From contig NC_087062.1 in the NCBI RefSeq assembly GCF_963678635.1, positions 78,867,200 through 78,927,199 on the forward strand: DNA of 60,000 nucleotides. Reading direction: 5' to 3'. Shown piece after piece: positions 13,530-23,600 of the stretch. The notes under the pieces were generated by a model. It was not told where the DNA came from, did no database searches, and saw nothing but the letters and a program-made list of their open reading frames with translations. Source of the DNA: Symsagittifera roscoffensis. Lineage: Eukaryota; Xenacoelomorpha; Acoela; Convolutidae. Position 1 is the stretch's first letter; the number at the start of each line of letters is the position of its first letter. The translations under genes were made by a program, and so were the position numbers.

Positions 13530-14453
13530 TGTGACATTCGACCAGAATGGCCAAAATGCAATTTGTGCAGACTTCGAATTTTTAGCAGTAAGCCTTCCGG
13601 ATTGGTGGTTATTAAGAATTAAGGACGTTATTGGAACGATTAGCCAGACGGTGAGGGCTGGAATATTCTAGTATTTTTAAATTTCAAAAATTCGAATTAT
13701 GACGTCATATTTCTGAGAAACGTCAGAAACGGCCATTTTGGTTAAAAGGAGAAAGAAGAACACAAGAACAACTTTATCTGCGATAGCGAACAGGACGAAA
13801 ATCGAGATTAAAAACGACAACGAACTACAGAATAGCAGAGGACGATCCGAGTTGCAACTATTGTGCTGCTACAATAGTTGCAAGGCCGTTGCGAACAACG
13901 GTGAAGGGTAAAAAACTAGCCTTCCGGATTAGGAGGAAATCAAGATTAACGAGCTTGATTCAGCGGATTCGTCAATCCGGAAGGGTAAAGGAACTGAAAC
14001 TTTTATCCTGCCACGTAAACTTTTAGCATCCTGTCATGTCCTGACTTGAGTTTAATTGATATTTGGATTAGTTTTAACAAGGATGAGGTGCTAGGAGTTG
14101 GGGGGGAAAGGGTTGATCCATCTTCGATGGAGATGATGATTTTTATCTACTGAACAAAAACAATAGTAATGTAATAAGTAGTAGCCCTGTTTTTAGGAGT
14201 GACCTCTTGGTCTGGGGATACTGAGACCCAGCCATGAGCTCACTATTTGCATGTAATTAAGTTAATTTGAGCGTTCTGGTCGAAGCCGGAGAACAGTAAC
14301 GTTTTTGTCGACCCGATGTTAGAAAGACCACCGAAAAGTACTGGCTTGGTAGAGACAGTGAAAAGCATGCGAAGCTCTGTTTAGACGTTAGCCAGTCGTC
14401 TTAAGACTTAGTTTTGTTATCCGTCGATATGTATCTTCCGGGCTAATGTTACA
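13530..14453 (+). repeat. Element A 5' LTR (924 bp)
   Basis: It begins TGTGACATTCG, as does the 3' copy at 30053, and ends TGTTACA. The end is set by similarity to B's LTR end and by the conserved block 12 nt further on. It contains several palindromic TCCGGA-centred motifs. I could not point to a clear TATA box or AATAAA signal. Confidence 0.85.
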
Positions 14454-14465
14454 TACATGTTTTTA

Positions 14466-14482
14466 TGGCGCTCCTGGGTGTT
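14466..14482 (+). promoter_or_regulatory. Candidate primer-binding site, element A
   Basis: TGGCGCTCCTGGGTGTT starts 12 nt after the LTR end. It is identical in B (31522) and in the inverted C copies, although flanking sequence has diverged. It begins with TGG, as expected for pairing with a tRNA CCA end. I could not match it to a specific tRNA. Confidence 0.6.
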
Positions 14483-17419
14483 ATTCTTTTTTAACATCAT
14501 GACTGGCAGAACCGTTAACAAGCACTCCGCGCCGAGCGGATGCTCACATTAACGCCCTTAATAGGCCTAAGCCGCCGGGGCGGAAGGGTAGTTCGGAACG
14601 CGGAAGCCTTCCGGATTACCGTGAATAGTTTTTTAACCTAGTTAAGACCGAAAATTCACGAACCAGGAAGGGTGGGGGGAATCGCGAACCCCTAATCCCC
14701 TGAGTGGTTTGTGACCAAAAACACTTGAAGATATAAGTAAAACCAAACAAAAAGTAGTATAGTACCCAAGAAAAACAAAAAACATAAAAAATAACCGAAA
14801 AAACCAAAAACAGTAAAAAAGTAAAAAATCAGTAGAAATCATCCCCCCAGACAAGATGTGATCCAACCCCCCCGTTTGTTGTTGATAGATATATTGTTGT
14901 TACAGGCATTTATATCAGTAAGGATTGTTACGATCAGTTTTGTAGCCCGTTTGTGAGGCTTGTACTGTAGGGTTATTTGAGCATTTAAGCACGTTAATGA
15001 TAAATTGCGCTCAATCCGGAAGGGTCAGCTGATTTGCGCTCAATTCGGAAGGGTCTTGGGTGAAGACCGGTCCGGCAAGCAGTACAAGGAGCAACAAGAA
15101 GAGCCTCAACGACGACAACAATCGACTGTTGGGTATCGTTAACAAGTTTTGTAGCCCTTTTGGTACAAAATTTAAGATAGTAATCTGTGGGGGGCTCGAC
15201 AGTGCTGCACTGTAGTGACCCTTCACCGAACTGCGAATATCCGAGTTAAGCACCTTAATTCGGATATTAAGGAAACCCGGAGGGGTATAGCATTACTAAT
15301 ATTATTATTTATATAGCCTATATTAATAGTCTTATATCGTTTTTCAGTGAAAAACAGTGAAAACAGACCGGTTTTTAGGGTCAAAATAGCGATATTTTGA
15401 TCCCCCCACAAGTCGCGATTTTTGAGATATCGATATTTTTTGAAACGGAAAAAAGCGCTAAGTTAGTGTGTTACATCGTAACTGCACTACCATAATAGAT
15501 AGAACCGGTTAAGTTAAGTCCGAAGGTGGTTGGAACTATTTTGGTACCGAAAACTGAAATTTCGTGATTTTTGAGAAAACGAAACACTATAAATTCAGAA
15601 AATTTTTTAAATTTTTGAGTTACGACAGTAAAAATAGTTGTTCGGACAACGTCCACTAGTGAATCTACGACTTTTAAAACCCGCTACCCGAAAGCCTTCC
15701 GGGTTGCAGAGAAATCGAACATAACGTGTTTGATTTGGTGGATTCATCAATCCGGAGGGGTCCAGGTAGCATAGTTTTTCGCAAATTTTTTCTACAAAAG
15801 CGTTTTAGATCGGGTCTTTTGCATTGAACTAGAAGAGTATAGGCCTTTTGAGCTCGGATCAATAATTTTCAGGTCGAAAGGACCAGATTTGCGGAAAAAG
15901 TTAGGTGGAACCTATAAGTGAGAAATTTTTTGAGTTTGCAAGAAAGACGTTTTGGCTAATAACTTTTCGACAACTGGACAGATCCGGTTAATCTTAGTAC
16001 CATTAGATCAGAAATTAGCTGAACTTACTAGAAGGAAAGAGAATTACTCGAAAAAGCGAGCGAGAAAATTTTTTGAGATTGTTTTTAGCAAATTACACAA
16101 ATCCGGAGGGGTACACCCTTCACGTTTTATAAATTTTTCTGAAAAACCCTTAGACCCCTACCAAAAAGTAATAGCGGTTGAATAAAGTAATTTTAGGCCG
16201 TTTTAGACCAAAAGGGAGGGCTAAAGGCACAGCAAAAGCTCAATCGAGCCGAAGTTAGGCCAGCGATAAGACCCTTCACCGTTGGTGTGAATTGTCAAAT
16301 AAGAAGGGTCTAGGAAGGTAGTACAAACCCTTCCCAGTTAATTGAAAGAGCATAATTGAAACGGAGAACGTATCCGGAGGGGTATAGGTTGAAAAAAGGA
16401 AATCTCCGAAAAGCTACTTTTACAAAACCGGAGGGCTCCCAATCCGGAGGGGTCAAACATTTTCAAGTTAGGAGGGGTCCGAATCCGGAGGGGTCCGAAT
16501 CCGGAGGGGTCTTATAGTTGCTAATTCGGAGGGGTCCAAATCCGGAGGGGTCTTGTATTAACCAACTCAGAGGGGTCCAAATCCGGAGGGGTCTAGATTC
16601 TATTAATCCGGAAGGGTCCTATTTGTGCCAATCCGGAGGGGTATTATTTTATTAAGAACTTAGGTAGACGAAAGAAAGACTAAAAAGTGAGAGGTATTAG
16701 GTTTTTAACACACAGGCTAGTTATCAGTGACTGCACTGGTAACTTGCCTTTCAATAAGAACCAGACTAATACAAAACAGGTCCGAACTCGGATATTCGCG
16801 ACACTAAGTCTAAATTAAAAAGAGCGTGATTCATTGGTGTGGATTGAAACATAATACGTTTTTGGGAAGAGTGACTGCCCTGAGGATTTTAGTAGGTCTA
16901 GCTCGGGCAGTCCGAAGGCAGATAGGTAACACAGTACTCGGTGGGTGCAATAGACGCCCACTTGAGAAAATTACTGCCTTCAAAGTTTTGTCTGTTTGGT
17001 GCAGCACCGAGCAGGGAAAGCTTTTTCTTTAAAAGACAGGTTCGACTATTGTACTGCGACCGACTAAGAGTACAAGACACATACGTTTTTTTTATATATA
17101 CATTCATATTGTGTCAATATAAATTTTTGTTTCTGATTTTAAATCAACGTAGACTGTGCTTGATTGGGTAGTGAGTACACTATCTTTTAAATTGACTGAT
17201 AACATCATATTGTGCTAATTTCCAGATCTTTGGACCGATAATCGGTTAGTGTGAATAAATTTTATACAAACTGTACTCTGACAACATACAGAGATTCGTG
17301 GTCACTATTTAATAGAATCTGGTGAAATTTATTGTGTTGTGTCATTATTATTGTTAATAAAACTATAAGGTCTCTAGCAATTGAGTCAAGAGTAGGCATT
17401 GGAAAGTGACAAATAGAGA
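14483..17419 (+). other. Element A 5' leader (noncoding, about 2.9 kb)
   Basis: No convincing gene is seen. The first 1.8 kb is shared, inverted, with C1-C3. It contains a short repeated phrase around TCCGGA (for example near 15015, 15277, 15748 and 16100), culminating in the array at 16370-16640. Short ORFs here have no recognisable domain. The Gag start codon is at 17420. Confidence 0.7.
16370..16642 (+). repeat. Array of CCGGAGGGG motifs in A's leader
   Basis: About a dozen variants of AATCCGGAGGGGTC occur at irregular spacing of 15-40 nt, with small changes (AATTCGGAGGGG, AACTCAGAGGGG, AATCCGGAAGGG). Single copies are scattered through the rest of the leader and the LTR. The purine-rich core resembles the polypurine tract of the element. 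Confidence 0.85.
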
Positions 17420-18724
17420 ATGAGTCTAGACAAGTCAAGGATACCAAAACGAGGTAATAGCTCTAGGAAATTCATACCTGAAAAGCAAAGAAAAACGATG
17501 ACCGATCCTTTTGTGGATTGGATCAAGCGATCCCGGTCTGACAAAAGGGGGACGGTTTCAGGCAGAATGGTTGAAACGAGAAGTCAGAAGACCTCGGAAG
17601 AGCGAAGAGAACTGTTAGAAGTGGAGGTCAATACGGACCATACCATGAATGACAACCAGGAAGTAAATGGACTGGAAGGAAGAGGCAGAAGGCTGGCGAG
17701 TGAATCTACCCCGGTAGAACAAGGCCATGATTTTGCCACTTCCACCGGGACATTGGATCGAGAAGAGATGTCGGAACTGTCCGACATCTCAACTGAAGTA
17801 GCGGCAACTAGAAGATCTCCGACAGACAACACTATGATGGCAAGCGGAACTGGGAAACAAACAACGTCATCATCGTTCTCAGAAAGAATGAAGAACACCT
17901 TCGGAAACATCTTTCCATTCAGCATGGGAGGAGGAGCAGGAAACGATGGTGAGTCCCAGGAGGAAGAGGATGAAGAGGAGCAAGGGGACTTTGGATCTCA
18001 AGTCAGCCTCAATAGTTCGATCCAGGAGAGTGAGGCACACGTCGGAAGAGAGACTGGAACCATGGACAAATTTGGTGTAGTGACAACGATAAGCAAAGAG
18101 GCAAACACATCGGGCCAGTCAAAAGACTTCGCGATTAGGACAAATTCGGAGCCACAACCTGGAGAGAGTAGAACCAGAGGGCTCGGCAACGCGTTAATGG
18201 ATCCTGAAATAAATAATGAAAAGACGTTGAAGCAGAGAGTCAAGGCCCGGATCTCGACAAGCACGAAGTTACCTGGGACCGACAGGGTTACACCACCACT
18301 AGTGACGCCACTCGTGGAAAACGGGGCAGCACTAGAGGAAGCCTTAAACAACATAGTGGACAGTTTAGGAGAACAAAATGAGCGGATGTCGATAAGGATG
18401 AGTGAACTAGAAAGAGCAGTTCACATTGAAAGAGAAAGTCTGCGGGAAGAAATAAACCGCAACAGACAAGAAGTTGGCAGGAGCGAAAAACGCTTGAAAG
18501 AAAGAACGGACGAACATATGACGAGGAACTTGTCGCGAATGACAAGAGAGGCGGAACAGAGGGAGTTACGCTTAAGAGCCGACATGGAGAAGTTAAGAAT
18601 TCAGCAAGAGCAGTCTCTTGGGACTCTTGACACAAAGATAGATGCGATGATGGAGAGGCGAACTCAGGCTATCATGGATAGGTTGGACGGGCTACTAAGC
18701 AGCAAGAGTGGACCAAAAGAATGA
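17420..18724 (+). CDS. Element A Gag N-terminal part, acidic/coiled coil (434 aa)
   Basis: The ORF opens with ATG in the context AAATAGAGA-ATG, matching the start of B's first ORF (AAATAGAAATA-ATG). Shared landmarks with B include a VxTRS motif near the start, ESTP, and an SFxEK/R stretch before an acidic low-complexity region (about residues 170-195). Residues 310-420 are strongly coiled-coil, rich in E, R and Q. There is no capsid or zinc knuckle. It ends at TGA (18722-18724), and the same frame continues open to 19258. It probably represents a matrix-like or spacer part of Gag. Function is inferred only from position and from the homologous ORF in B. Confidence 0.65.
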   Translation: MSLDKSRIPKRGNSSRKFIPEKQRKTMTDPFVDWIKRSRSDKRGTVSGRMVETRSQKTSEERRELLEVEVNTDHTMNDNQEVNGLEGRGRRLASESTPVEQGHDFATSTGTLDREEMSELSDISTEVAATRRSPTDNTMMASGTGKQTTSSSFSERMKNTFGNIFPFSMGGGAGNDGESQEEEDEEEQGDFGSQVSLNSSIQESEAHVGRETGTMDKFGVVTTISKEANTSGQSKDFAIRTNSEPQPGESRTRGLGNALMDPEINNEKTLKQRVKARISTSTKLPGTDRVTPPLVTPLVENGAALEEALNNIVDSLGEQNERMSIRMSELERAVHIERESLREEINRNRQEVGRSEKRLKERTDEHMTRNLSRMTREAEQRELRLRADMEKLRIQQEQSLGTLDTKIDAMMERRTQAIMDRLDGLLSSKSGPKE

Positions 18725-19258
18725 GAACCGAACTCGGGAGGTCCCAGCAGGGAACCGAGGGTGAACTTCAATGAACATCAAAGGAGGAAGACGTATGGAT
18801 CCACTAGAGGCAGGGGCAGTTCATCAGGCTATGCCATAAGGGGTAATACAGCATGGGGCCCGAACTGCAGAGCAAGTTCAACGGGGAACAGACAAACCTC
18901 TAACGAACGACCAGCGCAAAGCACACATGCGACTGGGAGAAGTGATTCCGGCAACAGGGGGCATGCAAGCCCGAGGAGGAGTCATGTGGGCCAAGCGGGA
19001 AACGCTCACGGTGATTCGGATTGCAGGGATGCACCGCACACAGAGCCTTCGACGAGGTGTGAGGACACTCAAGCGGGACACTCAAGGGATGCTACGGCAA
19101 TGGCCACAGCATTTGAACCCCTGAACAGGTCTTTGGAGACATTCCTGACGAGGTTATCTAGAACCAATGAACGCAGTGAGAAGTCCAGAAGAGTCTTTAA
19201 GAACCCAAAATGCTACAAAGACGAATCTGGAAGGACATGTTCTCATTCCAGCTTCTAA
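18725..19258 (+). pseudogene. Element A Gag continuation, cut at the pol deletion
   Basis: This region is in the same frame as the preceding ORF, downstream of its TGA. It is basic and Ser/Gly/Arg-rich (GRGSSSG, several RG/RS), and near the end it carries a stretch (SRRVFKNPKCYKDESG) that aligns with B just after its UAG (SRKTFKKPKEFKDDSDG). Immediately after this match B enters its capsid domain. A instead jumps to sequence equivalent to B's macro-domain region and hits a stop. This is the left edge of the roughly 6.8-kb deletion. There is no ATG near its beginning, so translation would need read-through. Confidence 0.7.
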
Positions 19259-19277
19259 CCTTGACTTGATATCCGGT

Positions 19278-19932
19278 ATGCGATCGACGGGGACGCCGAT
19301 GGATATTTTTGTCCGGGGAGTGGGGGTAGGACTTACCCACACTGAAAACCTGATAATAAAAAAAATTGAGAATAGCAAGCGAAACAGGAGATTTAGAAGC
19401 AGAAACAGGCGAAGAACATAAGAAACCCGACATAGGGAGGGTAGTTGAGTCATATTTTAACCTACCAAATGAGTATTCAAGTAACATAATATTAACAGAC
19501 AGTGATTTCATACTCACAGACAGAACATGTGCGATAGCAATCACTGCAGACATGAGTTTTAGGTCAGCCTTAGCGGCAGATTTTAAGAGAGAATACAAAA
19601 ACGTGGAATTCCTTTGGAAGCAGCGACCAGGAGTAGGGGGCGTAGCAGCCTTACCTCCGGCGGCATCACAAATACCGGGAAAATACCTATGCTTCTTGGT
19701 AACGAGGGCGACAGAGAAGCAGCACGTGGACCCAGAGAACCTAGTCTTGTCTTTGACGAGGTTGAGAGATTTCCTCTTGGAGAGGGACGTGAAGGAGCTC
19801 TCGCTTCCAGTGTACGATCCAAACAGAGGAAGACTGCATCCTCGGGAATTGTACGCGCTTGTACACGTGATATTCTCTGATACGAACATACAAGTATATC
19901 TACACAAGAAATATTACTTAAGTATAGGCTGA
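19278..19932 (+). pseudogene. Element A macro-domain ORF (OARD1/TARG1-like), frameshifted
   Basis: An ATG at 19278 leads into the block IFVRGVGVGLTHTEN shared with B. The frame is then lost at an eight-A run (19355-19362) and continues +1 from about 19363 to the TGA at 19930. The second part has OARD1-like macro landmarks: AIAITADMSF, a DFKREY helix, GGVAALPP, GKYLCFLVTR, LRDFL and ELSLPVYDP, ending in a short strand HKKYYLSIG. OARD1-family proteins bind ADP-ribose and remove it from acidic residues. The RIGCG-type loop with the catalytic Asp of human OARD1 is replaced by VYDPNRG, so binding without hydrolysis is possible. The homopolymer shift may be a mutation, a sequencing error or a slippage site. 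Confidence 0.6.
19311..19320 (+). promoter_or_regulatory. Central polypurine-tract-like site in A
   Basis: TTTTTGTCCGGGGAGTGGGGGTAGG carries the same 10-base core GTCCGGGGAG as the 3' polypurine tract of A (30041) and B (50397), preceded by a T-run. The surrounding bases are almost unchanged between A and B. The site survived the deletion of pol. Confidence 0.5.
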
Positions 19933-20320
19933 GTGACGTGTAGGGAGGTGATAGGATAAAGACTGAGTTATGTGTTATATTATTTTTATGTGTTATGTTA
20001 TTAAGATCTTGGGTAGGTAGGGGTTAGTGACCATGAACAGCTGAATGACGATCTTAGGAATAGATCCAAAGTTTGGACTGTCCAATCTTAGGTCGAATTC
20101 CAAAATTTTAGAGATCGACTGATTTTAATAAATTTTAGGATAAACATCTTTTTATCTGAACTGTTCTTAAACAAATTTTAGCATTTTTAGCGATATATGT
20201 TAAGGTGAAACTGACAAGTGTGACATTCGTGATTTCTTTTCTAGATCCTGATTGATCGTTTAAATTACTCACTTGAGTCAAATTATCAAATCGAATCAAA
20301 TCAAACTTGGAAAGAACAGT
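19933..20320 (+). other. Spacer between macro ORF and SGNH ORF in A
   Basis: No gene is seen. The stretch has stops in all frames and ends with a pyrimidine-rich tract and AG (GATTTCTTTTCTAG, 20231-20244). B has the analogous spacer at 42901-43407. Confidence 0.6.
20231..20244 (+). promoter_or_regulatory. Candidate splice acceptor for the downstream ORF of A
   Basis: A polypyrimidine stretch ends in CTAG followed by ATC, 76 nt upstream of the ATG at 20321. B has TTTCTGTTTTCAG followed by ATC at the same relative place (43178-43190). The arrangement would give a spliced subgenomic mRNA for the 3' genes, as env is expressed in retroviruses. Confidence 0.45.
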
Positions 20321-20650
20321 ATGGACAATTTTAACCTGGACGAATTGATGGACCTGGCAGAGGCATATGTAGGACCGATGGTAGATGCGATCTATCGTCG
20401 GCTGATCGAACGGAACGAGACTTCGCTCTGGAGGACCCAGAGGTGGTCATGTTGCTGACCGCCCTGATCAACATCTTGGGGCACGACAACCGTGGGGACA
20501 GCCCCACGGAAGTCCTGTTGATGGCAGCATATGGAGAAAGAGGAGTACTAGACCGCCCGAACATGAGAGTGATGAGAAACGGGGCTCTCTCAGGGAGTGA
20601 CTTGGCGAATGAGCCTGGATTGGGAAGTTCTAGGATACCAACCAGGTGAG
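20321..20650 (+). pseudogene. N-terminal part of A's large SGNH protein, with two frame changes
   Basis: ATG at 20321 begins MDNFNLDELMDLAEAYVG. Near 20395 similarity to B's N-terminus (43408 onward) moves to another frame, with VVMLLTALINIL matching B's AVMLNAILQL and PTEVLLM matching ATEAVLM. Around 20640 it moves back to the frame of the long ORF. Together the pieces resemble B's first ~90 residues. The two indels largely compensate, leaving one shifted internal block. Confidence 0.6.
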
Positions 20651-23600
20651 ATGCCAATGCCCTCTAAGCCTAAACCTGGGTTGACGAGAATGCATCAGGA
20701 GATGAACAGCGAGGCGACCTCGTCTGGTTCACCACTGAGAGCAGCTGTGCCACCAAAAAGGGCGAAAGTAACACAGAAGGTTCAGACGAACCAAACCATA
20801 CAAGATCTGGACGAGATGAACGATCAGCTGAGAAGTACGAAGAAGGAGCTGGACGAGATGACCAAAAGCATGCTCCAGATGGAGGAAGATCGGGACATGT
20901 GGAGAAAGTTGTTTGAAGACTGCAACAAAAAGCAGGGTCAAGAGATCGAGCGCTTAAGGCAGGAATACAAAGAGCGACCGGAGCAGGTGGCGTTGACAAC
21001 GGCCGTGGAGAAAATGATACCTGCAAGGGATATTCCTCGTGGGCAGTCCCCGATGGAGCTCTTGACACGGCTTCCAGCAGAGACGAATCGAGTAACAATC
21101 CCGGATCCTAGTGACACCTTGGGTGATTCCGTCGTAGAACAGACAGTGAGGAGGCTGATAGAGAGAGCTGGACGACTGGTCGCTAACAAGAATGCGCCAG
21201 GTTCCGGGGTGACTGCACCCTATGGAACGATTGACGATACGGGCAGAGTACAACTCTCCCAGACCGTGATCAGACAAGGGATAAATAACGTGACACCACT
21301 CATGGGGAGCTCGAGAATCCCAGAGAGGAAAGTACGAAAGATGCCAGCGAAGAAAGTGTCTCGTGTAATAGATGTGCAGAAAAATAATCAATTGAAGTAT
21401 AATTTCACGGGAGTTCCGGAGACAAATCCGAGGGCCTGCTTCAATCGAGCTACCTGGAGCCCGGCTGTGAACCTGCAGCAACCACCACTCGGGACATCTC
21501 ACCTGATATTGGGAGACAGCTTAGTCAGAGTGCTGTCGAATTTGAGGACCTCGTGGGTCACCACGGTGATGGCCTTTGGAGGCGCGACGATAGCCCAATT
21601 ATATCGGATGGTGGAACTGATGAATCCAGGGAAGATTCCCAATGTGATGATCTTAGTTGGGACGAATGACATCTCCAGAGGATCAGACGAGCAGGAAGCA
21701 CTGTGGGAGTCAATGATGGTGTGTTTGTTCACTACCCTCTGGCAGAAGTTCAGTTGCGCGGTACTGACCGTTTGCACGGTGCCAATGAACGCGAGAAGCC
21801 TGACAGCATCAGGAAGGAGGCACAACGAGGGAGTCATGAGATGGAACAACATCTTGAGGAACCTAGCAAATCGAAATGCCGGAAGAATGATCCTCATGGA
21901 CATTGAGCATGAGTTGAGAGCCATGGATCAGGCCAGACTGACCACGGATGGCATCCACTTCGACAGTATCGAAGGACAAGCTTGGTTGAATCGAGTCTTC
22001 CAAGAACGGTTGGATGAGCTGGAAGCAGAACTCTTCGACACAGGAGTGCTGAAGGAAGAGGGAACGGTGAGTGATGCGGTGATTACCACCTTTGTGCCTC
22101 CTAACCTGGAAACACGCCTGGGTACGGTCCCAGCCGTCACGAATTACCGGCAACAAAGCTCCAGCGAACCAGGTCGAAGAACAGACGTGCAGGATCGGTT
22201 GGGAGAAGCACCGATGAGGAGAACAATTCATCCTAGGAGAAGGATAGGACCGGTCAACCAACCAATCGAAGAAGTAGCAGGCACATCTAGATCGGACACT
22301 AGATCGGAGACGACGAGTACCAGTCGAGAGAAAAGACCGAGCAGAGGCTCATTGTTGTGGTCGAGATCCATACCGTCTCCTTGGCATATATACAAAGACG
22401 AATTAATGAAGCTGGACCTACAGAGAGTAAGCTTCATCGAAGATGCAAGGAGGATGCTGAATGGAGCGACGCTATCCGTCAGCAGATTGTACTCGATAAC
22501 CGGCGTAGACTGGTTGATAGCCGCTAGCATAAATTTCAGCTCCACGACGGCCTTGAGATTTGCTGATTTGGAGGGACTGCCCTCTAACAACACGATGGGA
22601 CCAGTGAATGCGAGACCATTGCAAGATGTGAGATTGAACCATGATGAGGGGAATCGTGAAGAGAGACCAGGAAGATTCCTGACGGCGAGAGCGCCGATTG
22701 GACAACACGTGAAGATATTCAGGCAGCTGACGATACCACCTGGTCATGTGAAGGAGAGAGTGTACCCAAAACTAGTGAACCAAGATGGTGATGCCCAGAG
22801 ATATGGCGGATTGACAGCGATAAAGAAAGACGAGACCATCTTCGCCGCCTATGACAAAGCAGAGATGAGGAAGGCCAAAATCATGGTAGTAGCGAATTCA
22901 GAGTTCGTGTACACCTCCAAGTCTTTGTTTTGGCCGGACGTCATAATGTTGGCCGCGGTCGACCTAGACCTATTGCAATCAGTGTCTTTGGCTATAGGGG
23001 TACAAAGGCAGACAGACATGAACCCAATTACGATTGTGTTTGCTGGCATCAATGACCATCTACACAGTAGAGGTTTTCTGAGCAGGCTCAGAGACCCTGC
23101 AACAGCAGAAAACGCAGTATGGCCAGCAATAAAAGACATCCTGGAGTCGATGGGTGAAGTGGTGGATGCGACGAAGGAGGGGTCATTCAATAAAGTGGCG
23201 TTGAGAGTAGTATTTGCGTTGTCTCCGGGATATGCACATCTCCCGGATGGACTGAAGTTTGTGTATGCAATGGTAGCCTTACTTTCGGAAGGAAAATATG
23301 ATGTGATCATATCGGCCCCGAATCGCATGATAGAAATGGAGAACCTGAGGCCACTCAAGGCTGAACTGCCTGCAGTATGGTCAGATATCTCAAACGCGAT
23401 GAGAGGATTCAAAGACCACGCGCTACACGTGTTAGTGTTGGACGAAGTGCTGGGGTTGGAACTGTCCAATTTCAGTCGACAACTCAAACTGAAACCGGGA
23501 ATAGACGACGACCATCGAGTTATCACGGCGATGTCCAACGACTTATGGTTCCGAGCAATGGAAGTGGCAAGTGAAGACGCGAGAAGAAAAAATTCACTAG

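Noticed and set aside
17584-18635. Minus-strand frames under the Gag ORF of A, and similar ones throughout A and B
   Set aside because: They are antisense shadows of strongly biased coding sequence and contain no domain.
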